From JALSRK01 sp964461995 (GTDB taxonomy: Bacteria; Acidobacteriota; Terriglobia; Bryobacterales; Bryobacteraceae), in assembly GCA_964461995.1 (NCBI GenBank), contig CAYWXL010000018.1, forward strand, positions 1 through 64,000: a stretch of DNA of 64,000 bases, written 5' to 3'. The position numbers were made by a program, and so were the translations under genes. This document shows, in pieces, positions 7,722 through 14,965 of the stretch (positions are counted from its first letter, which is position 1; each line of letters starts with the position of its first letter). Below the pieces are notes generated by a model. The model was not told where the DNA came from. It was given only the letters and a program-made list of their open reading frames with translations, and did no database searches.

Positions 7722-9173
7722 CTATTCGCCGCCCCGCAGGGGCCAGTATTCCGATTCGGTGCGAGCGGTCTTCAAGTAGGCTTCGATCTTGGCGACAACG
7801 TCTGGATGTTCCGCCGCGACATCGTGCTCTTCGCCGATGTCCGCCGAGAGATCATAGAGCTCGAGCGGCTTGCCGGGCGCAAGCCGCACGGCCTTCCATT
7901 GGCCCATGCGAACAGCTTGCTTCGACGCTTTGCCTTCGTGGAACTCCCAGTAGAGAAACTCGTGCTTTTCTTGGCGCTCCGGCTCCCCCAGCAGCGTCGG
8001 GGCGAACGAGATCCCGTCGATGCCTTCGGGGGCTGCGACGCCCGCCAGCTCGGCGAACGTGGGCAGATAGTCCCAGAAAGCGCACACGTGGTCACTCACG
8101 GTGCCGGCCGCAACCTTACCGGGCCAGCGCACGATCAGGGGTACCCGGATGCCGCCCTCGTAAAGGTCGCGCTTGATGCCCCGCAGCGGCCCGTTCGAGT
8201 TGTTGAACTCCGGGTCGTTTCCGCCTTCGCGATGTGGGCCGTTGTCGCTCGTGAACATCACCAGGGTCCGTTCGGAGATCCCCAGCTCGTCGAGCTTTTC
8301 GAGTAGGCGCCCCACGTCCCGATCCAGCCGGGTGATCATCGCCGCATGGCCTTTCTGCGGCTCCGGCCAATCCTTGCCGGCGTAAATGCCGTAGTCCGGG
8401 ACCTCCATCCCTTTGTCGCCCGCTTCGTTGTTGGCGTGCGGCAGGGTGGCTGTCCAAGCCAGGAAGAACGGGTGGTCCTTGTTGCGCTCGACGAAGTCCA
8501 GCGCTTCCTGGGCGATCAGATCGGCGGAATACTGGACGCGTTTCACCGCCACGCCGGCGCCGTCGGGCCGTTTCGGTTCGGCGACGACGTTTTCGAGCGG
8601 CACGCGATCGCGGTTCCGGAACAGGAACTCGGGGTAATAGTTGTGCGCGTGGCGCTGACACAAGTAGCCGAAGAAGTAGTCGAACCCCTGGCGGTTCGGC
8701 TCACCGGTGGAGCCCGGCCCGCCTAGCCCCCACTTGCCGATCAGCCCCGTGCGGTAGCCGGCTTGTTTCAACACTTCGGCGATCGTCACCGTCTCGTCGG
8801 GCAGGGGGTGCTGGCCCATCGGCTTGACTTCGCGGTTGCCCCGGACCACCGCGTGCCCGGTGTGAAAACCCGTCATCAAAGCGCAGCGCGAGGGGGCGCA
8901 GACCGTGCTGCCGGCGTAATGGTTCGTGAAGCGCATGCCCTCACGGGCCATGCGGTCCAGCACCGGCGTCTGGATGTTCTTCTGCCCGTAGGAGCCGAGA
9001 TCGCCGTAGCCGAGATCGTCGGCGACGATCAGGACGATGTTCGGCCGGGGGGCGCTTTCCGGCTCCTTGGCGGGTCCACAGGCCCCTGCCAGCAGCAACA
9101 GCGACATCGCCGCCCCGAGTGCCGGCCAGATTCGGGCAGGTGCGAGCCTCAGCGTTTTCTGTCTCGTGTTCAT
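7722..9173 (-). CDS. lipoprotein arylsulfatase (Cys-type)
   Basis: 483-aa sulfatase of the alkaline phosphatase superfamily. A signal peptide ends in the lipobox LAGAC (Cys32), so the enzyme is probably a periplasmic lipoprotein. Metal ligands DD (52-53) sit in VADDLGYGDLG; Cys92 in CAPSR is the residue converted to formylglycine, and GKWGLGG and TSDNGPHREGG follow. It should hydrolyse sulfate esters, perhaps of polysaccharides. No maturase (anSME or FGE) is in the window. TAGAAT ends 9 bases before the ATG, predicting a nearly leaderless mRNA. It is divergent from the tetR operon; whether the operator at 9352-9369 also affects it is unknown. Confidence 0.88.
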   Translation of the reverse strand: MNTRQKTLRLAPARIWPALGAAMSLLLLAGACGPAKEPESAPRPNIVLIVADDLGYGDLGSYGQKNIQTPVLDRMAREGMRFTNHYAGSTVCAPSRCALMTGFHTGHAVVRGNREVKPMGQHPLPDETVTIAEVLKQAGYRTGLIGKWGLGGPGSTGEPNRQGFDYFFGYLCQRHAHNYYPEFLFRNRDRVPLENVVAEPKRPDGAGVAVKRVQYSADLIAQEALDFVERNKDHPFFLAWTATLPHANNEAGDKGMEVPDYGIYAGKDWPEPQKGHAAMITRLDRDVGRLLEKLDELGISERTLVMFTSDNGPHREGGNDPEFNNSNGPLRGIKRDLYEGGIRVPLIVRWPGKVAAGTVSDHVCAFWDYLPTFAELAGVAAPEGIDGISFAPTLLGEPERQEKHEFLYWEFHEGKASKQAVRMGQWKAVRLAPGKPLELYDLSADIGEEHDVAAEHPDVVAKIEAYLKTARTESEYWPLRGGE

Positions 9174-9182
9174 CGCGTAAGC

Positions 9183-9188
9183 ATTCTA
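9183..9188 (-). promoter_or_regulatory. -10 element of the sulfatase gene
   Basis: TAGAAT on the minus strand ends 9 bases before the start codon at 9173, so the predicted 5' end nearly coincides with the ATG. No TG extension and no clear -35. Confidence 0.4.
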
Positions 9189-9321
9189 CCGGAAACAGTC
9201 TTGGGCTTCCTGGGAAACCGCGGCGCGCCCGCCCGGGGGACTCCCTTCGTCGTTGGTGGACCCGCCAACAAGCGGCGCGGCCGACTTTGGCTTCTTAGTG
9301 ACACGGGACCGCGGGCGAGCG

Positions 9322-9350
9322 TTGACGGCGGGTCGGTGGAGAGCGATAAT
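9322..9350 (+). promoter_or_regulatory. sigma70-type promoter of the tetR-ABC operon
   Basis: TTGACG at 9322-9327 and GATAAT at 9345-9350 are separated by exactly 17 bases, the best -35/-10 pair in the window. The predicted transcription start, about 9357, falls inside the palindromic operator. Confidence 0.75.
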
Positions 9351-9351
9351 A

Positions 9352-9369
9352 TGACTGACTGGTCAGTCA
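9352..9369 (+). promoter_or_regulatory. TetR-type operator palindrome
   Basis: TGACTGAC (9352-9359), a 2-base spacer, then GTCAGTCA (9362-9369): a perfect 8-bp inverted repeat. It starts 2 bases after the -10 and covers the predicted start point, 15 bases before tetR. This placement fits autorepression by the adjacent regulator. Confidence 0.8.
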
Positions 9370-9383
9370 GGTAGCTCTCTTCT

Positions 9384-10031
9384 ATGCCCCGGCGTACCGG
9401 AGAACGTGACAAGAGGATCGAGGAACTGCTCGCCGCGGCCACCGCCGTTTTCGCCGAGCGCGGCTACAACGCCGCCACGATCGACGCCGTGGCCGAGCGC
9501 GCTGGCGTCGCCAAAGGGACCGTCTACCAGTACTTCAAGAGTAAGGAAGAACTGCTTTTCGCCGTCTTCGACCGCTGGACGGCCCAATACTTCGCCGCCC
9601 TGAGCGCCCGCGTCCCGTCCACTGGAGTCTCGGCTGAGGAACAGCTCCGCTGCCTGGTCCGGGCTGCCGTCGAACTGGCCGGGGATATTCAGGATCTCTA
9701 TCCGCTTACCTTTGAGTTCTGGGCCGCCTCGGCCTCGCTCGACCTGCGTGAGCGCTTCCTGGCCCAGTTCCGTTCCATGTATCAACTGTTCCGGGACTAC
9801 GTCGCCGGCATTCTCCGGCGGGGGGTCGAAGCCGGCGAGTTCTCTCCGGACGTGGATGTCAAGGCGGTGTCGGCGATGTTTGTGGGCGCTCTCGACGGGT
9901 TCTTCTTGCAGGCGTGGTTTGACCGGGAACTGGACCTGGCGAAAACGTGCGAAGGTTTCGTAGCGGTTTTGATTCGGGGGCTAAAAGTCCGGGCGGTCCA
10001 CGGAAAGCCGGAAGGAGGCGGCGATGCGTAG
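9384..10031 (+). CDS. TetR-family transcriptional regulator
   Basis: 215 aa. The N-terminal DNA-binding domain (about residues 10-58) has the classic TetR helix-turn-helix AGVAKGTVYQYFKSKEEL; the rest is an all-helical ligand and dimer domain with no recognisable ligand signature. It probably represses its own operon by binding 9352-9369. The stop overlaps the start of the LolA-like gene by 8 bases, so the regulator is the first cistron of a five-gene operon. The inducer may be a lipid or drug handled by the transporter; this is inference from context. Confidence 0.9.
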   Translation: MPRRTGERDKRIEELLAAATAVFAERGYNAATIDAVAERAGVAKGTVYQYFKSKEELLFAVFDRWTAQYFAALSARVPSTGVSAEEQLRCLVRAAVELAGDIQDLYPLTFEFWAASASLDLRERFLAQFRSMYQLFRDYVAGILRRGVEAGEFSPDVDVKAVSAMFVGALDGFFLQAWFDRELDLAKTCEGFVAVLIRGLKVRAVHGKPEGGGDA

Positions 10032-10779
10032 GCGTGAGTTCGGAGGAACGCTTCTCGTTGCTTTCGCGGCATTGGTCCGGGCCGCCCCCTTTCCGGACGC
10101 GGCTGAAATCGCCCGGCGTTCGGACCGTGCGCTGAAAGGCAAGACGCAGCAAGGCAAGTGCTCGATGACCGTGCGCCGGCCCGAGTGGGAGCGGACGCTC
10201 GAAATGGATTATTGGTCCGTCAACCCCGACAAGACCTTCATCCTGATCACCGCGCCCGCCAAGGAGCGGGGAACGGCCACCCTGCGGATCGGAACCAACA
10301 TGTGGATCTATCTGCCGCGGGTGGAGCGGACGATCAAGATCCCGCCCTCCTTGATGCTGCAGCCGTGGATGGGCAGCGACTTTACCAACGACGATCTCGT
10401 CCGCGAGAGCAGCCTCGTCAACGACTATACGCACGAGATCACCGGCGAGGTCGTCGAGGGCGGCGATCCGTGTTGGACGCTCGTGGCGACGCCGAAGCCG
10501 GAAGCCCCGGTGGTGTGGGGAAAGCTCGTGCTCGCCATTCGGAAGTCCGACGCCCTGCCGCGGCGCGAAGAGTTCTACGACGAGCACGGCACGCTGAAAA
10601 AGGTGATGACCTTCGACGACTTCCGGCCGGCGGGCGGCCGCCCGTACCCGATGCGCTGGCGCATGAAGCCTGTCCGCAAGCCTGGGCGTGAAACCGTGCT
10701 GGTTTACCGGAAGGTGGTTTTCGATCGTCCGATTCCCAATCGCATTTTCACGCTGCAGAACCTGAAACGGCGGATCTGA
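10024..10779 (+). CDS. LolA-like outer membrane lipoprotein-sorting protein
   Basis: 251 aa with an N-terminal signal peptide (about residues 1-20, ending VRAAPF). The mature part is the beta-rich LolA-like fold seen in proteins annotated as outer membrane lipoprotein-sorting protein: WERTLEMDYWSVNPDKTFIL, then GTATLRIGTNMWIYLPRVER, and a WMGSDFTNDDLV segment. It would act in the periplasm as a carrier for a lipidated or hydrophobic cargo. It overlaps tetR and precedes an ABC permease and ATPase, so it is probably the periplasmic partner of that transporter. It is not classical LolA and the cargo is unknown. Confidence 0.78.
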   Translation: MRRREFGGTLLVAFAALVRAAPFPDAAEIARRSDRALKGKTQQGKCSMTVRRPEWERTLEMDYWSVNPDKTFILITAPAKERGTATLRIGTNMWIYLPRVERTIKIPPSLMLQPWMGSDFTNDDLVRESSLVNDYTHEITGEVVEGGDPCWTLVATPKPEAPVVWGKLVLAIRKSDALPRREEFYDEHGTLKKVMTFDDFRPAGGRPYPMRWRMKPVRKPGRETVLVYRKVVFDRPIPNRIFTLQNLKRRI

Positions 10780-10810
10780 TGGCGAAGCGGCAGACAGCGG
10801 AGGCGGCGCG

Positions 10811-12040
10811 ATGAGACTGTTCCTTGCTATGGCGTGGCGAAATGTCTGGCGGCACCGGCGCCGGTCTGTCCTCACGATCCTCACCATCGCCCTGGGGTTG
10901 GCCTTCAACATTTTCATGCGGGGCCTCGGCGACGGGTTCCACGAACAGATGGTGGACAACTCCGTCCGCGCCCACATCGGCCACATCCAGATACACCGGG
11001 CCGGCTACCACGACGATCCGGCCATCACCAAGACGCTGCCGGAGCTGGACAAGATCCGCTCGGCGATCGAATCGTTGCCCGGTGTCCGTGGCGCCTCGTT
11101 CCGGGTGCTGGGCGATGGGCTGGCCTCGAGCGCGGAAAACTCCGCTGGTGTGAGCGTCGTCGGGGTGGACCCGGAGCGCGAACCCACGGTCACCACGATT
11201 CACCGCGCCGTCATCCGCGGCCGGTACCTCGAGCGGGGTGGCCGGAAGCCTTGTCTGGTTGGCGAACGGCTGGCCAAGACGCTCCAGGTGGACGTGGGCG
11301 ACAGCCTTGTGCTCCTGGTGCAGGGGGCCGACGGCAGTATGGGCGGGGAAAAGTACGTGGTTCAAGGCGTCTTCCGCTCCGGTTCGCCGGAGCTGGACCG
11401 CGGCGTGGTCTATCTGCTCGCCGAGGACGCTCAAGAGCTCTTCGTTCTGCCCGGCCGTTTCACCGAGGCGGTGATCCTGCTCGACTCGTCCCGGCGGGTT
11501 ACGGAAACGGCGCAGCGTTTGGAAGCCGAACTGGCAGGGCTTGAAGTCGAGGTGCTGCCCTGGTACCTCGTCGAGCCCTACATCCAGCAGTTCATCGATC
11601 TCGACGATGCGTTCTTCTATGTCATCGTCCTGATCCTGTTCATCGTCATCTCGGTTGGCATCCTGAACACGATCCTGATGTCGGTCTTCGAGCGGGTGCG
11701 GGAGTTTGGCGTGATGATGTCGCTGGGCATGAAACCGCGGCAGGTGGTGCGACTGGTCGTGCTGGAGGCGTTCATGCTTGGAGTCGTGGGGGTTGCCTTC
11801 GGCGGGATTCTCGGCAGCGCTCTGACGCTCTATTACGAAGCCGTTGGCATGGACTTCGGCGCCTGGGCAGAAGGGGCGGCTGCGTTGGGACTCACCACGA
11901 CTGTGGCGTATCCCAAACTGACGGCCGCCAACCTCATCATCTCGAACCTGTCGGTGCTGTTCGTCGTTGTGCTCGTGGCGCTCTACCCGGCCATGCACGC
12001 GGCGCGGCTGCAGCCGGTGGAGGCGATGCGGCATGTCTAA
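10811..12040 (+). CDS. ABC transporter permease (MacB/LolC-E type)
   Basis: 409 aa with the type VII ABC fold: an N-terminal helix (about residues 18-37), a large periplasmic domain (about 40-265), then three C-terminal helices, starting FFYVIVLILFIVISVGILN and ending VLFVVVLVALYPAMHAARL, with the cytoplasmic EAMR tail motif. Such permeases use ATP in the cytoplasm to move a periplasmic domain and extract lipoproteins or expel substrates. It overlaps the ATPase gene by 8 bases. A GGAGG-like site precedes the ATG. The LolA-like gene upstream and the barrel protein downstream favour envelope trafficking over drug efflux. Confidence 0.85.
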   Translation: MRLFLAMAWRNVWRHRRRSVLTILTIALGLAFNIFMRGLGDGFHEQMVDNSVRAHIGHIQIHRAGYHDDPAITKTLPELDKIRSAIESLPGVRGASFRVLGDGLASSAENSAGVSVVGVDPEREPTVTTIHRAVIRGRYLERGGRKPCLVGERLAKTLQVDVGDSLVLLVQGADGSMGGEKYVVQGVFRSGSPELDRGVVYLLAEDAQELFVLPGRFTEAVILLDSSRRVTETAQRLEAELAGLEVEVLPWYLVEPYIQQFIDLDDAFFYVIVLILFIVISVGILNTILMSVFERVREFGVMMSLGMKPRQVVRLVVLEAFMLGVVGVAFGGILGSALTLYYEAVGMDFGAWAEGAAALGLTTTVAYPKLTAANLIISNLSVLFVVVLVALYPAMHAARLQPVEAMRHV

Positions 12041-12716
12041 AGGCGGGCGGCCGGTCCTGGTGGAAGTGCGCGGCGTCTCGAAGACTTACCGGGACCACGT
12101 CGCCGTCCACGCCTTGCGGGACGTCAGCTTCACGCTGGAAAGGGGAGAGTTCGCCGCCGTGGTCGGACCTTCAGGTTCGGGCAAGACAACCCTGTTGAAC
12201 TTGCTGGGCGCCCTCGACGTCCCCGATGCCGGTGTCATCCGGATCGCCGGACACGACCTGACCGCTACACCCCGGGAAGAACTGGCCGATTTCCGCTTGC
12301 GCCACCTGGGGTTCGTTTTCCAGGCGTACAATCTCTTCCCGGTTCTGACCGTCTTGGAGAACCTCGAGTTCATCCCGGCGCTCCAGGGCGTCCCCGGCGC
12401 TGAACGCCGCAAACGGGCCCGGGAATTGCTAGAAACCATGGGGCTCGCCGGCCTGGCCGGCAAGCGGCCGGCGGAACTCAGCGGGGGTGAGCAACAACGC
12501 GTCGCCGTGTTGCGGGCCATCATGACCGAGCCGGATCTCGTGCTCGCCGACGAGCCGACGGCGAACCTGGATTCCGAGAACGCTTTCCACCTGCTCGACA
12601 TGATGGAGCGGATGAACCGCGAGAAGGGCATCACATTCCTGTTTTCCACCCATGACCCTCGGGTCATGCAGCGGGCGAGAAAACTCATCCGTCTCCGGGA
12701 CGGTCGGATCGAATGA
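12033..12716 (+). CDS. ABC transporter ATP-binding protein (LolD/MacB type)
   Basis: 227 aa, normal length for LolD-like ATPases. Walker A is GPSGSGKTT (residues 45-53), the Q-loop lies in FVFQAYNLFP, the signature is LSGGEQQR, Walker B is LVLADEPTANLD, and the H-loop is STHD. Start ATG 12033 lies inside the 3' end of the permease gene (8-base overlap); the frame is open further upstream, but that part lies within the permease and does not look like this family. It energises the permease. Its TGA overlaps the next ATG as ATGA. Confidence 0.9.
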   Translation: MSKGGRPVLVEVRGVSKTYRDHVAVHALRDVSFTLERGEFAAVVGPSGSGKTTLLNLLGALDVPDAGVIRIAGHDLTATPREELADFRLRHLGFVFQAYNLFPVLTVLENLEFIPALQGVPGAERRKRARELLETMGLAGLAGKRPAELSGGEQQRVAVLRAIMTEPDLVLADEPTANLDSENAFHLLDMMERMNREKGITFLFSTHDPRVMQRARKLIRLRDGRIE

Positions 12717-13858
12717 GGCTCCTCATCGTTTTGCTGGCGGTTGCCGCGCCTCTCTCGGCGCAGCCGGCCTCGGATTGGGAGCACAACTTCGGCGGCTATT
12801 GGAAGAATCTTTTCACCGCCTCGCGGACCATCGTCAACCGGGAGCGTTTCGGCGATCTCCTCGGGCGGCTGCGGCTCACCTACGACGGCCGCTACAAGGA
12901 TTGGTTCCAGGTACAGGTGGCTTACGACAACGAAGCCCACTTTGGCAATCTGATCCGGCAGCCTGAGTTCACCCTGGTCCGGGACCGGCAAGCAGCGGCC
13001 TGGCTCGATCTTCACGCTGTGGTGGCCGAGGGCGAGCACGCTTATTGGGACACCTCCCTTTATCGCGGCTCCGTCACCTTGCGCAAGGGCGGCCTGGGGA
13101 TCACGTTGGGCCGCCAGCGGATCGGTTGGGGCACGGCCCGCTTCTGGAGCCCGGCGGACGCCTTCAACCCGCTGAGTCCGCTTCAACTGGAACCGGAAGA
13201 GCGCCAGGGAGTGGACGGCGCCTACCTCGAGTGGAACTTTTCCGGGAACTGGACATGCGCCGCCGCGGTGCTTCCGCAGAACCGGTTCTCCGACGGGACG
13301 GTGGCGGTGCGACTCGCAACGACGGCCAGGAGCTGGGACGTGGCCGCCTTTTTCGGGCGTTTCGAGAGAGACTGGATGGGGGGCATGGAAGCCGCCGGCC
13401 AGTGGGGAGGAGCCGGGCTGCGCGCCGAAGCCACCTACCGCAAGCGGGATCCCTCACGCCCTGAAAACGATGCGTTCCGCTTCACCGCCGGGGCCGATTA
13501 TGCCTTTGCGAACACTCTCTACGTGGTCGGCGAATATTTTTACAACCAGGGCCAGCCTGCCCTGGGCCCCGGTTTCAGCCCCGCGTCGCTGCTCCGCTTC
13601 ACGACTGAGATCTTCACCCTGAACCGGCACTTCCTCTCCGGCGGCGCTGGCTACGACGTGACGCCGTTGTTTCGGGTGGAAGCCTACGCCGTCGTCGATC
13701 TGGCCGGCGCCGGGGTGTTCTTCCAGCCCCAGGCGCTCTACAACCTGACGCCGAACACCGACCTCAGGGCCGGAGCGCAACTCTTCGCATCACGGCCTGG
13801 CGGGGACTTCGAACCACTATCGAACCTCTTCTTCGTCGAGGCAGTGGTGCATTTTTGA
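12713..13858 (+). CDS. outer-membrane beta-barrel (porin-like) protein
   Basis: 381 aa with a signal peptide (MRLLIVLLAVAAPLSAQ) and a long series of alternating amphipathic strands rich in aromatic residues, ending in the strand NLFFVEAVVHF with a C-terminal Phe, the usual outer-membrane barrel signal. GGLGITLGRQRIGWGTARFW resembles porin-like proteins of the DUF1302/alginate-porin style. It is the last gene of the tetR operon, coupled to the ATPase by ATGA. It may complete a trans-envelope route, but function cannot be fixed from sequence. Confidence 0.7.
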   Translation: MRLLIVLLAVAAPLSAQPASDWEHNFGGYWKNLFTASRTIVNRERFGDLLGRLRLTYDGRYKDWFQVQVAYDNEAHFGNLIRQPEFTLVRDRQAAAWLDLHAVVAEGEHAYWDTSLYRGSVTLRKGGLGITLGRQRIGWGTARFWSPADAFNPLSPLQLEPEERQGVDGAYLEWNFSGNWTCAAAVLPQNRFSDGTVAVRLATTARSWDVAAFFGRFERDWMGGMEAAGQWGGAGLRAEATYRKRDPSRPENDAFRFTAGADYAFANTLYVVGEYFYNQGQPALGPGFSPASLLRFTTEIFTLNRHFLSGGAGYDVTPLFRVEAYAVVDLAGAGVFFQPQALYNLTPNTDLRAGAQLFASRPGGDFEPLSNLFFVEAVVHF

Positions 13859-13864
13859 AGCTGA

Positions 13865-13880
13865 TCGGCCTTCCGGCCGA
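13865..13880 (+). terminator. GC hairpin after the ABC operon (weak terminator candidate)
   Basis: TCGGCC, loop TTCC, GGCCGA: a perfect 6-bp stem 6 bases after the barrel-protein stop. There is no T-run after it, so intrinsic termination is unsure. Confidence 0.35.
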
Positions 13881-13955
13881 GGATCGGCCCTCCGCGGCAG
13901 GACGCCGAGGCCGCGCCGCGATGGTCCCCGGTGCGGGAAGGGGAACTCAGGTGAT

Positions 13956-13964
13956 TGCTATAAT
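13956..13964 (+). promoter_or_regulatory. extended -10 promoter of the hopanoid operon
   Basis: TGCTATAAT is a perfect extended -10 (TGn + TATAAT). It ends 8 bases before the ispH ATG at 13973, so the transcript should start about 13971 and be leaderless. No -35 is evident, as expected for extended -10 promoters. Confidence 0.7.
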
Positions 13965-13972
13965 CTAATTCT

Positions 13973-14965
13973 ATGAATCACTTACGCTCCGGGCATGAGG
14001 GGGGCCCGGGCAAGAGGGTGATCCTGCTCAATCCGCGCGGCTTCTGCGCGGGCGTGGTGAGGGCGATCGATATCGTCCGGATCGCCTTGGAGACCTTCGG
14101 CCCTCCGATCTACGTCCGCAAGGAGATCGTCCACAACCGGTACGTTGTTGACGAGTTGCGTGGCGCCGGCGCCGTTTTCGTTGACGAACTGTCCGAGGTT
14201 CCCGAGGGCGCCCGCTTGATCTTCAGCGCCCACGGCGTAGCCCCAGCGGTTCGGGAGGAAGCGAAGAGGCGCAAGCTCAAGGTGATTGACGCCACTTGTC
14301 CGCTGGTCACCAAAGTCCATTTGGAAGCGATCCGCTTTGCCAGGGAGGGATACACGATCGTGCTGATCGGCCACCGGGAACATGACGAGGTGGTCGGGAC
14401 TCTCGGGGAGGCTCCGCAGGCGACGGTGGTCGTTTCCAACGAAGAGGATGTCAAGCGCCTGCAAGTTCCGAATCCCGAAAAGATCGCCTATCTCACGCAG
14501 ACCACGCTCAGCTTGGACGAGACCGCAGGGGTGATCAAGGAACTGCGGCGGCGGTTCCCCGCGGTCCAAGGTCCGCCGGCGTCGGACATCTGTTACGCGA
14601 CGCAAAACCGCCAGGAGGCGGTCAAGGAGGTGGCGCCCGAGTGCGACCTGTTGCTCGTTGTCGGATCTCGCAATAGTTCGAATTCGCGGCGGCTGGTGGA
14701 AGTGGCGAAAAACGCCGGCGCTGCCTCGTATCTCATTGACGACGCTCGTGAAATCCGGGCTCAGTGGCTCGATGGGTGCCGGGTCGTGGGGGTGACGGCA
14801 GGGGCGTCGGCGCCTGAGCACCTTGTCGAGGAAGTTCTCACTGCGTTGGCCGAACGCGGCTTCACTCGAATCGAGACCCGTACGGTACGCGAGGAAGATG
14901 TCCACTTCGCCTTGCCGCCGGAACTTTCCCCCGATCAAGGGACAGTGACAATCAGCAGCCTATGA
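13973..14965 (+). CDS. ispH: 4-hydroxy-3-methylbut-2-enyl diphosphate reductase
   Basis: 330-aa [4Fe-4S] enzyme that makes IPP and DMAPP in the last step of the MEP pathway. The three cluster cysteines are visible: Cys25 in NPRGFCAG, Cys109 in DATCPLV and Cys207 in DICYATQNRQ; SAHGVAP and GHREHDEV are further conserved signatures. The ATG lies 8 bases after a strong extended -10, implying leaderless translation. An internal GTG at 14018 would give the more usual short N-terminus. The stop overlaps shc in ATGA, so precursor supply is physically tied to hopanoid synthesis. Confidence 0.95.
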   Translation: MNHLRSGHEGGPGKRVILLNPRGFCAGVVRAIDIVRIALETFGPPIYVRKEIVHNRYVVDELRGAGAVFVDELSEVPEGARLIFSAHGVAPAVREEAKRRKLKVIDATCPLVTKVHLEAIRFAREGYTIVLIGHREHDEVVGTLGEAPQATVVVSNEEDVKRLQVPNPEKIAYLTQTTLSLDETAGVIKELRRRFPAVQGPPASDICYATQNRQEAVKEVAPECDLLLVVGSRNSSNSRRLVEVAKNAGAASYLIDDAREIRAQWLDGCRVVGVTAGASAPEHLVEEVLTALAERGFTRIETRTVREEDVHFALPPELSPDQGTVTISSL

